Shown here: piece after piece, positions 7,341-13,967 of the stretch
How positions within the stretch are numbered: the first letter of the stretch is position 1
How the letters are laid out: every line of letters starts with the position of its first letter
Made by a program: the position numbers and the translations under genes
The notes under the pieces: generated by a model
What the model saw: the letters and a program-made list of their open reading frames with translations, nothing else
The model's database searches: none
Told to the model about the DNA's origin: nothing
Origin: a virus
IMG/VR virus record: IMGVR_UViG_3300031673_005317
Coordinates: 1 to 21,036 of that record
Length of the DNA: 21,036 nt
Strand: one strand, 5' to 3'

Positions 7341-7682
7341 ATGAAAATCAAATTAACACAAAAATGGAAACAATGCGGTTATGGTAAAGCATCGGACGCA
7401 TTCTGGAATGACATATATCTCCGGTGCGAAAAGGATTATACAACAAATAGACAGGTATTTATTGGCACTGCATCGTTACACCCAGTAGAAAGACCACTAG
7501 GCGAAAAACCCAGAATAATTATACAGCGTGGAGGTGTATCATGCAAACTAATTGGCCCTAGTAGAAAATCTGTTGCGAAAGCCAGGAGAGACGCGGAGAA
7601 ATTAGCAATTGAATTACTGCTTAATATAAGAGATGGCACGGATAGTCTTATAAAACAATATGGTATTATAAAGGATGACTGA
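7341..7682 (+). CDS. hypothetical protein with DAEK-helix
   Basis: A 113-residue basic protein of unknown function. Beta-strand-like segments are followed by a C-terminal helix (KARRDAEKLAIELLL). This layout, strands and then an Ala-rich DAEK helix, is shared with the protein at 11564-11923 and loosely recalls a double-stranded-RNA-binding or AP2-like fold. That resemblance is weak. AGGAG precedes ATG 7341 at a normal distance. Confidence 0.6.
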   Translation: MKIKLTQKWKQCGYGKASDAFWNDIYLRCEKDYTTNRQVFIGTASLHPVERPLGEKPRIIIQRGGVSCKLIGPSRKSVAKARRDAEKLAIELLLNIRDGTDSLIKQYGIIKDD

Positions 7683-7683
7683 C

Positions 7684-7938
7684 ATGAAAAAAACAATCTT
7701 AGAAATAGACGAAGCAGGTGACGTGCATTGTTTATACACTGATGACATTGATCTCTTTGCTGTCGGGCGAGTAACAAATATTCGTAAAGCAAGCAACGTA
7801 GAGTTTTCTGAACCGAAACAATGTTGGCAGGTCACTTCTCTGGATGGTGAAGTTTTATACGAGCACCCAAATAGGGAGGTGGCGATAGAATGGGAAATAG
7901 AAAACTTTTCTCCAAATGGACCTTATTACCATAAATAG
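7684..7938 (+). CDS. small hypothetical protein with a DUF2997-like opening
   Basis: An 84-residue acidic protein. It begins KKTILEIDEAGDV, much like the opening of the DUF2997 protein 60 bp downstream. It then diverges into DIDLFAVGRV, a RKASNVEFSEPKQCWQV strand block and EVAIEWEIENF. ATG 7684 lies just past the previous stop with AAGGATG upstream; an ATG at 7675 is too close to that site. The function is unknown. Confidence 0.65.
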   Translation: MKKTILEIDEAGDVHCLYTDDIDLFAVGRVTNIRKASNVEFSEPKQCWQVTSLDGEVLYEHPNREVAIEWEIENFSPNGPYYHK

Positions 7939-7998
7939 ATAAGAAAAAGAATTTAGTTAGTGAGTACAGCTAGGAACGGAGTGAATAAGGAGATCAGA

Positions 7999-8205
7999 AT
8001 GGTACAACAGAAAAAAGTAATAATTGACATCGACGAAAAAGGCAATTGTTTAGTGGAGGGCAAAAATTTTATAGGCCCCGAGTGTTCTCATTTTATAGAA
8101 GAGATAGAAGAATCCCTTGGAGAACGTATCTCTCAAACAGACAAGCCCGAGTATTGTCAAAGAGCGATAGTTAGAGATAGAAATATGCAGAGAGGTGGAA
8201 GATAA
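7999..8205 (+). CDS. DUF2997-family protein
   Basis: A 68-residue protein with the DUF2997 pattern: QKKVIIDIDEKGNCLVEG, then a Gly-Pro-Glu-Cys segment, a helix leading to ESLGERISQTDKPEY, and a short basic tail. ATG 7999 has AAGGAG at 7987-7992. A GTG at 7960 would add 13 residues but lacks support. DUF2997 proteins often occur near DUF1257 genes as far as I recall, and a DUF1257 homologue is present about 3 kb upstream with a Ycf46-like ATPase beyond it. No biochemical role is established. The conserved Cys suggests a link to a metal or iron-sulfur function, but that is a guess. Confidence 0.75.
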   Translation: MVQQKKVIIDIDEKGNCLVEGKNFIGPECSHFIEEIEESLGERISQTDKPEYCQRAIVRDRNMQRGGR

Positions 8206-8393
8206 TGAGTAGTCTACTCAATAGATCAGCAACGAAAAAATTTATACTTATACGATTCTCTGAATTACGATCTGGACCACCAATGACCCGTGTATCCAAA
8301 AAATATCTGAACGACCTAGAAGCGTGGCTAAAGAATAAGATAGTCAACGATATTGAATCACACCCGAGTATCGGGACGACCTTCAAACCGTAG
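8205..8393 (+). CDS. small hypothetical protein
   Basis: A 62-residue basic protein with no recognised family. Its ATG overlaps the TAA of the DUF2997 gene by one base, and GGTGGAAG lies just upstream, so it is likely co-translated with it. The central segment (SKKYLNDLEAWLKNKI) is an amphipathic helix. Confidence 0.55.
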   Translation: MSSLLNRSATKKFILIRFSELRSGPPMTRVSKKYLNDLEAWLKNKIVNDIESHPSIGTTFKP

Positions 8394-8417
8394 GAAGATT
8401 AGTCAAAGGAGAAACAA

Positions 8418-8732
8418 ATGTGGGATTCATTGGTTATTCGTAAGTTCGAAAAACTTCAATTAAAAGCAACGAGTGTTGGTTTGTTTCTACATGTAAATGA
8501 TGTTACTGCTTACCATGACGGTACAAAACATCCAGATCGTACCATTAGCTACCAATTTATAATTGGTCACCAAAAATATGGTTCAAAATCAAAAGCACAC
8601 GATACTATCAAAGACCACCATTCAGCATGTACCTCTAATCTATGTCCAGTGGCCGCGTTTAACACATTAGAGGAAGTTAAGGCATTTATCATAGGTTTCT
8701 GTATAGCCTCAAAGAAAGCAAATCCATTCTAG
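8418..8732 (+). CDS. hypothetical protein
   Basis: A 104-residue protein with alternating strands and helices. It carries several His residues and a CTSNLC segment near residue 75, possibly a metal site. The C-terminal helix begins TLEEVKAFI. AAGGAG precedes the ATG. I do not recognise the family. Confidence 0.6.
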   Translation: MWDSLVIRKFEKLQLKATSVGLFLHVNDVTAYHDGTKHPDRTISYQFIIGHQKYGSKSKAHDTIKDHHSACTSNLCPVAAFNTLEEVKAFIIGFCIASKKANPF

Positions 8733-8744
8733 GAGAAAATTGAG

Positions 8745-8960
8745 ATGTCAAACAGAACATATTCAAAATGCCCGATGGGACACAGGATGTCATTTGATCC
8801 AGGATCATGCACCCTAATAGAGTGGTGGTGTCCTAGTTGCCAGAAAAGCTATAAATTCACACCGAAAGAACGGAAAATGGTTCTTGTAGCATATAGGTAT
8901 GGCATAGAACGTGGCAAAAGGGAAATTATCGAATCAGTCAAGGACACACTTCATTTATAG
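8745..8960 (+). CDS. small zinc-ribbon protein
   Basis: A 71-residue protein with CPMGH near residues 9-13 and CPSC near 30-33, the two halves of a zinc ribbon, followed by a basic helix (RYGIERGKREIIESV). AGGAG precedes the ATG. The function is unknown. A short GGCG-TAG-CGCC hairpin and a possible promoter begin at its stop codon, so it may end a transcription unit. Confidence 0.65.
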   Translation: MSNRTYSKCPMGHRMSFDPGSCTLIEWWCPSCQKSYKFTPKERKMVLVAYRYGIERGKREIIESVKDTLHL

Positions 8961-8970
8961 GCGTAGCGCC

Positions 8971-8998
8971 TTGGCGATGTGTATGTTTTTAGTATACT
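8971..8998 (+). promoter_or_regulatory. possible sigma-70-type promoter
   Basis: TTGGCG at 8971-8976 (four of six matches to TTGACA) and TATACT at 8993-8998 (five of six to TATAAT) are separated by 16 bp. The element sits in one of the few gaps between genes, 35 bp before the DUF262 start. A 4-bp GC stem (8960-8970) and a T5 run at 8986-8990 lie in the same stretch and might act as a weak terminator for the upstream genes. Evidence is motif match and position only. Confidence 0.4.
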
Positions 8999-9032
8999 AG
9001 TTTGCTGTGAATGTTTTTGGTGGAGTGTATTT

Positions 9033-9569
9033 ATGAAATTCGCCAACATACCACAAATGAGTCTTGCCAACTATTCTGTTCATCATTTGCTTCACATGTT
9101 ACCTAGAACCATCCGTAGATATCAAGAAGAAACACTTTGTCCTCTAAATATCAATCCAGACTTTCAAAGAGCCCATGTATGGACACCAGAACAAAAAATA
9201 CGTTATATGGAATTTATCCTTCAGGGTGGAACCTCAGCCAAAGATTTCTATTTTAATTGCTGTGGATGGCAAAAATCTTATGATGGGCCTTTTGAACTCG
9301 TCGATGGGAAACAAAGACTTGATGCTTGCTTAGGTTTTATGTCTGGCACAGTTCCCGTCTTTGGCGGTTTATACATAACAGATTTTACCGACAAGCCATT
9401 TGATGTTCATCTTTCGTTCCATATCAATAATCTAAAAACGCGGACAGAAGTTCTTCGGTGGTATTTGGATATAAATTCTGGTGGAGTTGTTCATACTAAT
9501 GACGAGCTAGATAAAGTCAGGGAACTTTTAGAAAAAGAAAGAAAAAATAATGGAGAAAAAGAAAACTGA
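9033..9569 (+). CDS. DUF262 (GmrSD N-terminal/ParB-like) protein
   Basis: A 178-residue protein with the DUF262 core. It reads NPDFQRAHVW and TPEQKIRYMEFILQGG, then a strand region ending in LVDGKQRLDACLGF. These motifs form the ParB/sulfiredoxin-like nucleotide-binding fold found at the N-terminus of GmrSD-type modification-dependent restriction enzymes. The HNH nuclease half of GmrSD is absent. The protein ends in a charged helix, and stand-alone DUF262 genes are seen in large phages. I chose ATG 9033 because GGTGGAG lies about eight bases upstream; a GTG at 8979 overlaps the possible promoter. NTP binding is likely. Whether it acts in defence, counter-defence or regulation is unknown. Confidence 0.75.
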   Translation: MKFANIPQMSLANYSVHHLLHMLPRTIRRYQEETLCPLNINPDFQRAHVWTPEQKIRYMEFILQGGTSAKDFYFNCCGWQKSYDGPFELVDGKQRLDACLGFMSGTVPVFGGLYITDFTDKPFDVHLSFHINNLKTRTEVLRWYLDINSGGVVHTNDELDKVRELLEKERKNNGEKEN

Positions 9570-9732
9570 AAAACAACGTATTCACAGAATAGTCGTGGGG
9601 GCATTACGAGAAACTATTAGAATACACGGACAAATAAATAGACTACTTATAGGAAGCGCAGCAAAACGAATTACTGGTACACTATTAGCTAAGGAGAAAA
9701 AAAATGCAAGTATTCATAATGATGCAAAGTGA
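9550..9732 (+). CDS. small basic hypothetical protein
   Basis: A 60-residue, strongly basic protein overlapping the DUF262 gene by 20 bp and the next gene by 29 bp. The sequence is helical and Lys/Arg-rich with no known domain. The upstream region is purine-rich without a clear AGGAG. It could be a real overlapping gene or a by-product of A-rich sequence. Confidence 0.4.
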   Translation: MEKKKTEKQRIHRIVVGALRETIRIHGQINRLLIGSAAKRITGTLLAKEKKNASIHNDAK

Positions 9733-9925
9733 AGGAAAAGGACGAACCAGAGTTAGAGAAGTTTATTTTGATGAACAAAAAGCTAAAGATTTTATAGGAA
9801 CACCACAGCCAGAAACTATAAAATGTAAATGCTGTGGCCAACAAAAGAACAATCCAGAATATTATGACGATGCAACTGAAACTTGGAAAAAGAAACTATT
9901 TATAATAGAACGCACTGTGGAATAA
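9704..9925 (+). CDS. small hypothetical protein with a CKCC metal-like motif
   Basis: A 73-residue protein with an N-terminal strand/helix block (REVYFDEQKAKDFI) and a CKCCGQQ element near residue 43. AAGGAG sits at the right distance before the ATG, which makes this the best-supported start in the region. The function is unknown. Confidence 0.6.
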   Translation: MQVFIMMQSEGKGRTRVREVYFDEQKAKDFIGTPQPETIKCKCCGQQKNNPEYYDDATETWKKKLFIIERTVE

Positions 9926-9935
9926 GGAAAAAATA

Positions 9936-10190
9936 ATGAACGATTTGATTCCGAGGACTCTTAGATGTCGCGTTAACGAAACCACCATAGAAGTTTGTCA
10001 CGGAGAAATACCAGACATATTCAGACAGTCATATTATGACCCAGTCACAGAGTTTGAGTTGCCAGACGCAAAAGAGACAGGTACAGACGAGGATTTCAGA
10101 GATTGGCTAGATAGTTATCGTCGCGCAAATCTGTCTGGTGTTAACGCTTGGTATGAAGTAATGTTGTTACATAAATCTTGTTGTTCATAG
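9936..10190 (+). CDS. small hypothetical protein
   Basis: An 84-residue acidic protein with no recognised family. The sequence moves from a short strand block to an acidic helix (DEDFRDWLDSYRRA) and ends in adjacent Cys residues. AAGGA precedes the ATG. Confidence 0.6.
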   Translation: MNDLIPRTLRCRVNETTIEVCHGEIPDIFRQSYYDPVTEFELPDAKETGTDEDFRDWLDSYRRANLSGVNAWYEVMLLHKSCCS

Positions 10191-10200
10191 GAGAAGTAAA

Positions 10201-10716
10201 ATGGAACTAATTTTTTATCCATCACTTACATTGCTGGAGAAGTGTGAACCAGTACCTGATTTTGGGAAGGGACAAAGACGTAAAGATAGACTTGATCTAG
10301 CAAATATGATGTTCAATATTATGAGAAAAAATAACGGTGCAGGACTTGCTGCGCCACAGGTAGGTTTGAATATTCGTATGTTCGTGTGTAACATTGGCGG
10401 TGGCCGTTCAGTAAATAACCACGCCATTTGGAATCCAGTCCTCAATGAAATAGAGGGGTGTGTCGAATCAACCGAAGGATGTCTATCTATACCAGGAGTA
10501 AGCGTCACTTTAACAAGAGCAACATCATCTGTTCTGTCGGGCACCGGTGTAAATTGTAAACCAGTAATGTTTGTTGGTGACGCAGCAATGACAAGAATAT
10601 GGCAACATGAAATCGACCATCTCGATGGAAAATTGATCATTGATAATATGAGTCATGATGACGCAGTAAAAAACCGCAAAGCGATGAAGTCTCTGTTAAA
10701 AAATGTTGTTGTCTAA
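10201..10716 (+). CDS. def: peptide deformylase
   Basis: A 171-residue peptide deformylase with all three family motifs: GAGLAAPQ at residues 46-53, EGCLS at 92-96 and HEIDH at 136-140. Cys94, His136 and His140 bind the metal, normally Fe2+, and Glu137 is the catalytic acid/base. The enzyme removes the formyl group from the first Met of new proteins. The length is close to bacterial enzymes, which usually have a longer C-terminal helix; this one keeps a short helix after HEIDH. Phage deformylases are known from cyanophages and vibriophages, where they are thought to keep host or phage protein maturation running. AGGAG precedes the ATG. It appears functional. Confidence 0.95.
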   Translation: MELIFYPSLTLLEKCEPVPDFGKGQRRKDRLDLANMMFNIMRKNNGAGLAAPQVGLNIRMFVCNIGGGRSVNNHAIWNPVLNEIEGCVESTEGCLSIPGVSVTLTRATSSVLSGTGVNCKPVMFVGDAAMTRIWQHEIDHLDGKLIIDNMSHDDAVKNRKAMKSLLKNVVV

Positions 10717-10727
10717 CGGGGGACATT

Positions 10728-10964
10728 ATGAAAAAACAAAAAATAGTCAACGCATGGGTTTTTCTTAAATGTATTGATCCCATTAAGTGGGAATGGTTTT
10801 GTTTTCCTTTTCTTAGAGTCCGGATGACAGGACACACTAAGACACCAACTGGCGCAAAACGCGCAGCCAAGCGAACCATAGAACGTCTTGGGTACAAAAC
10901 GAACATTAAAATTCTTTGGCCAAAATTTGTTGCGAGAACATCAAATAGTAAAGATAAGGCTTAA
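10728..10964 (+). CDS. small basic hypothetical protein
   Basis: A 78-residue basic protein with a Trp/Phe-rich first third and a Lys/Arg/Ala helix (AKRAAKRTIERLG) that looks suited to nucleic-acid contact. GGGGGA lies just before the ATG. It is the last gene before the long gap. No family is recognised. Confidence 0.55.
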   Translation: MKKQKIVNAWVFLKCIDPIKWEWFCFPFLRVRMTGHTKTPTGAKRAAKRTIERLGYKTNIKILWPKFVARTSNSKDKA

Positions 10965-11282
10965 AATAAAAGATGTTTTCAACTTTTTTCAACTTTTTTG
11001 GAACATTTATTTAATTTCGTACTCTCTTTACTAATAAAGACTATCACTTTTTCAATCGCTTGTTTTTCACATGAAACATTCAACAATAGTGATTATTCGC
11101 TGGTGTTTAACATTCGGTTTGTTTACTCCATATATATTCTTTGTCTAGCTTGACATTTCCAATGATTTATAAAGAATACGATAGAACAGCGAATTATTCT
11201 AATCGCAGTAATATGACATCAGAAGCAAAATCGAAGATTCCAACAAGTAAGAGTTAACTGATAGTTTAACAAAATCTGAGCA
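10965..11282 (+). promoter_or_regulatory. 318-bp AT-rich non-coding region with repeats and palindromes
   Basis: This is the only gap over 300 bp in the window. It holds a perfect tandem repeat of CAACTTTTTT (10980-10999), a TTTCA-CA-TGAAA palindrome (11065-11076), inverted pairs ATCACT/AGTGAT (11043-11048 with 11088-11093) and ATTCGCTG/CAGCGAAT (11095-11102 with 11187-11194), and a GTTAA/TTAAC pair near its end. A perfect TTGACA at 11150-11155 has no good -10 box at 17-18 bp, so a standard promoter is not demonstrated. No tRNA fold or credible ORF is visible. The region separates two gene blocks and is the best candidate for a control region, operator cluster or replication element. Confidence 0.45.
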
Positions 11283-11303
11283 GTGCGCGCGGAGATAAAT
11301 CAA

Positions 11304-11561
11304 ATGGAATGTTTAATTTGTCATCAAAAAATAAGCCCTGGGGAACAAATATTTTGGGGCAATCAGATGGTTTATTGCGGCCCCGGAGAACGCGATTGTA
11401 GCTACTCTGAGGCTGCGTCAGGTCTAGTAGGGGCAACGCACCTAAGTTGTCTGGAAAATCGCGTAGCGGCTGCGAAAGAATTAAATACGGTGGTTTCTGA
11501 GCCTGTGGTGGAGTCTGTTGTTACAAGATCAGATGCTTTGGACGCTTTTAAGGGGTTGTAG
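11304..11561 (+). CDS. small zinc-finger-like protein
   Basis: An 85-residue protein opening with CLIC at residues 3-6 and containing further Cys/His in MVYCG, ERDCSY and THLSCL. This is a plausible one- or two-metal zinc finger, followed by a Val/Glu-rich tail. I chose ATG 11304 because GGAG lies about nine bases upstream; a GTG at 11283 would add seven residues. It opens the gene block after the long gap. Confidence 0.6.
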   Translation: MECLICHQKISPGEQIFWGNQMVYCGPGERDCSYSEAASGLVGATHLSCLENRVAAAKELNTVVSEPVVESVVTRSDALDAFKGL

Positions 11562-11563
11562 TC

Positions 11564-11923
11564 ATGAAGGGTGTTAAGTGGATAAAAAGAAATATACCGG
11601 TACGAAAACTAAATGATAGGGTGATCACAACAGCAGAGTCTTATTCAGCGGTATTGGGTAATATATCCCTTACTTGTCGTCCTAGTATTAAATATCCCAA
11701 TCATTATGAACATAAGGCATATTGTGTTGGATATCAGGGCAGTGCTCGCTATAATGGCCAATCTGTTTTTGGAACAGTTAGAAAATCGTTGCACTTAGCA
11801 AAGAAGGATGCTGAAAAATTTGCTACCAGATATCTGCTGGGTGGAGGAAATATCGTCCTGAAACAACTCAAACGAACTGGTTTGTTGGAAGAAGCGTTAT
11901 TTGATGTTGGGATTGATATATAA
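11564..11923 (+). CDS. hypothetical protein related in layout to the 7341-7682 protein
   Basis: A 119-residue protein: a basic N-terminus, a strand-rich centre, and a C-terminal helix with VRKSLHLAKKDAEKFA. The protein at 7341-7682 has SRKSVAKARRDAEKLA in the same place, so the two may be distant paralogues. AGGGG precedes the ATG. The function is unknown. Confidence 0.6.
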   Translation: MKGVKWIKRNIPVRKLNDRVITTAESYSAVLGNISLTCRPSIKYPNHYEHKAYCVGYQGSARYNGQSVFGTVRKSLHLAKKDAEKFATRYLLGGGNIVLKQLKRTGLLEEALFDVGIDI

Positions 11924-11933
11924 AGGAGCTAAA

Positions 11934-12179
11934 ATGTCCGAATGGATAGTTGCGTGCCCGATATGTGGTAAGCCGTATATGTTCTACGATTATGTTATTA
12001 TGGACCAATCTGCGTGTCGTGATTGTCAAAATAAGGCCGGGGGCGGTATCGGTGGTAGGACTGTTGAATGTCCAATTTGTGGTAAGCCTTATAAGTTTTA
12101 TCCGTACTATGTTGGAGATCAATCGGCGTGTCCTTCTTGTCGAGAAAAGGCTTACGATAGATTGCCAAAATGGAGTTAA
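11934..12179 (+). CDS. tandem duplicated zinc-ribbon protein
   Basis: An 81-residue protein made of two copies of a 24-residue zinc ribbon, residues 8-31 and 46-69, 38 residues apart. Each has CPICGKPY, then DQSAC and a final Cys, giving four Cys per unit. They match at 17 of 24 positions. A Gly-rich linker joins them. I chose ATG 11934 because AAGGAG lies just upstream; the 11901 ATG is inside the previous gene. A nucleic-acid or protein adaptor role is possible, but not shown. Confidence 0.75.
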   Translation: MSEWIVACPICGKPYMFYDYVIMDQSACRDCQNKAGGGIGGRTVECPICGKPYKFYPYYVGDQSACPSCREKAYDRLPKWS

Positions 12180-12182
12180 TAA

Positions 12183-13634
12183 ATGATTGAAACTGAAAAC
12201 AAACAGAAAGTCACCACCATTTTCCCCGAACACGGGGTAATAACAGACAAAAGCCTTGGTTCCTTAAATGAACAATTCCGTAAATTACCCTCATATGTCG
12301 GTGATTTTCTTATCGCAGAAATGGTTGACCCCAAAGACCCGACACCAGGACTTGAACGCATTGGCCAGTTACTCAAAAATCATCTCATGGATTCTAATCA
12401 AAAAGAATTTATAAAAAGTTGCATTAGGGAACGGGGAGAATATACCCTTATTGGTCGTATCAGATGTCGATATGACGAAGGTAAAGACATTTATTGGGTC
12501 GATGTTAATTGTCTAGGTAATCAATATGTTCGTATAGATAATTATTTGATTGCCGAGTATGGAGAGACTCTATTGACGGCAGGCGCCTGGGGGGTGTTCA
12601 AGATAGTGTACGATGAATCTTTCATCATGAGGAAAAGATTATATCCATTTTTAGTAACAGAATTCAAACCAATGCAGATTACTGGTATAGATTTGGATAC
12701 CTGGATTAGTCGTCGGTCTCAATTTACTGACAATGAATGGCTTAACCTGATGATTAATAGTGTAGGATTTGATCCAACCTATCTTTCGGAAGAAGAGAAG
12801 TGGTTGTATATGGTGAGGATGGTTCCGTTTATTGAGCGAAATGTCAATATGGTCGAACTCGGTGCCACGATGACAGGAAAAACATTCGCTTATCAATCTT
12901 TGAGTAGTTATGGATTTGTAATTTCTGGATCACAGACTACCGTTGCATCTTTATTTTATGATAAGTTGAGACGCCAATTAGGTTTGATAGGTTATCGAGA
13001 TGTTGTTGCTTTCGATGAATTTACCAATAGTCGTGGCGGGAATAAGTGGTCTGGGCAAGGCGACTTGATAGATTTACTGAAAGATTTTATGAATTCTGGA
13101 AAATTTGGCAGAGGTACGGCTGAATTTGCGTCCGATTGTTCTATCACTTTTATGGGTAATATTAGCTGCGATAGGGACAAAAGAGAGGTTGCTGTAAGAT
13201 ATAGGAATCTATTTTCTCCACTTCCTCAAGCAGTTAGTCAAGATCGAGCGTTCCTTGACCGGATACATGGGTTTATACCAGGATGGCGCATTGGACCAAT
13301 CAAAGAATCTAATCTCGCAAAGGGTGTAGGGTTTACGGCTGATTATATGTCAGAAATAATGCACAGAATGAGGGATTGTAATTATGCCAACGTCATACTG
13401 CAAAATGTAGATTTCGGTAAAATGGGTCAAAGAGATCAGCGATCATTGATGCGCATTGGATCGGGATTATTAAAACTTGTGTTTCCACATAGAACACCGA
13501 CAACAATAGAATCAAATGAGTTAAAAACTGTTTTGGACATTGCTGTTGATTTAAGGGGTAGGGTATTGGATCAATTGGCTATAATTTGTCCTGGTGAATT
13601 CAAGGGTGTTAAGTTGGAGTATAAAATCAAATGA
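12183..13634 (+). CDS. BrxL-like AAA+ ATPase without Lon protease domain
   Basis: A 483-residue protein matching the ATPase part of BrxL, the Lon-like protein of BREX phage-defence systems. The family-like order is clear: an N-terminal segment with LPSYVGDFLIAEM, KSCIRERGEYTLIGR, an EYGETLLTAGAWG block, then ELGATMTGKT with Walker A at residues 227-234, ISGSQTTVASLFY, Walker B VVAFDE with Asp278-Glu279, a sensor-like FMGNIS, and AFLDRIHGFIPGW. It closes soon after SGLLKLVFPH and an Arg/Val helix. The C-terminal Lon-type protease half of the longer BrxL (about 680 residues) is absent. No brxA, brxB, brxC, pglX or pglZ gene lies in the window. Family knowledge places BrxL as a ring-forming DNA-binding AAA+ protein. 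Here a helicase/translocase or anti-BREX role is possible. Confidence 0.8.
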   Translation: MIETENKQKVTTIFPEHGVITDKSLGSLNEQFRKLPSYVGDFLIAEMVDPKDPTPGLERIGQLLKNHLMDSNQKEFIKSCIRERGEYTLIGRIRCRYDEGKDIYWVDVNCLGNQYVRIDNYLIAEYGETLLTAGAWGVFKIVYDESFIMRKRLYPFLVTEFKPMQITGIDLDTWISRRSQFTDNEWLNLMINSVGFDPTYLSEEEKWLYMVRMVPFIERNVNMVELGATMTGKTFAYQSLSSYGFVISGSQTTVASLFYDKLRRQLGLIGYRDVVAFDEFTNSRGGNKWSGQGDLIDLLKDFMNSGKFGRGTAEFASDCSITFMGNISCDRDKREVAVRYRNLFSPLPQAVSQDRAFLDRIHGFIPGWRIGPIKESNLAKGVGFTADYMSEIMHRMRDCNYANVILQNVDFGKMGQRDQRSLMRIGSGLLKLVFPHRTPTTIESNELKTVLDIAVDLRGRVLDQLAIICPGEFKGVKLEYKIK

Positions 13635-13966
13635 ATAAAGAAATATTAAAACAACAACAAATCAAATTATTGAATGATCCAATGAATGTACATATCATTG
13701 ATATTATTACAAAAAAGGTGAAACACAAACATATTGAGTATAGACAAGAATTAACTATATACAATTCTAGAAATAGGTTGTATCGCTTTTGGGTAAATCC
13801 ACCGTGTAGTTTTATTTATACAAGAATGATAGAAGATGTTTCACCTGAAGTCCCTGTATCTTATCGGGAATTAGATTCACGTACGAATACTCTGGCAGCA
13901 GCAAGATTAATAAACAAAGAACCATGGGTCAGGGATTTTGCTTTATCGCTACCAAAAGGAGAATAA
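13631..13966 (+). CDS. hypothetical protein
   Basis: A 111-residue basic protein overlapping the BrxL-like stop (ATGA) and probably co-translated with it. It has no recognised domain. The N-terminal half is Lys-rich and helical; the second half has strands (LYRFWVNPPCSFIYTRMI). A link to the BrxL-like ATPase is suggested only by adjacency. Confidence 0.6.
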   Translation: MNKEILKQQQIKLLNDPMNVHIIDIITKKVKHKHIEYRQELTIYNSRNRLYRFWVNPPCSFIYTRMIEDVSPEVPVSYRELDSRTNTLAAARLINKEPWVRDFALSLPKGE

Positions 13967-13967
13967 A

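Noticed and set aside
8979-9032. An upstream GTG start for the DUF262 gene.
   Set aside because: The extra 18 residues are hydrophobic and Cys-rich, overlap the likely promoter and lack a ribosome binding site. ATG 9033 has GGTGGAG upstream.
11131-11178. A promoter built on TTGACA (11150-11155) or TATATT (11133-11138).
   Set aside because: TTGACA has no -10-like hexamer at 16-18 bp, and TATATT has no -35-like hexamer at the right distance. The boxes were kept only as part of the gap description.
12183-13634. A complete BREX defence system.
   Set aside because: Only a BrxL-like ATPase is present. No methylase, PglZ phosphatase or BrxC ATPase gene is near.
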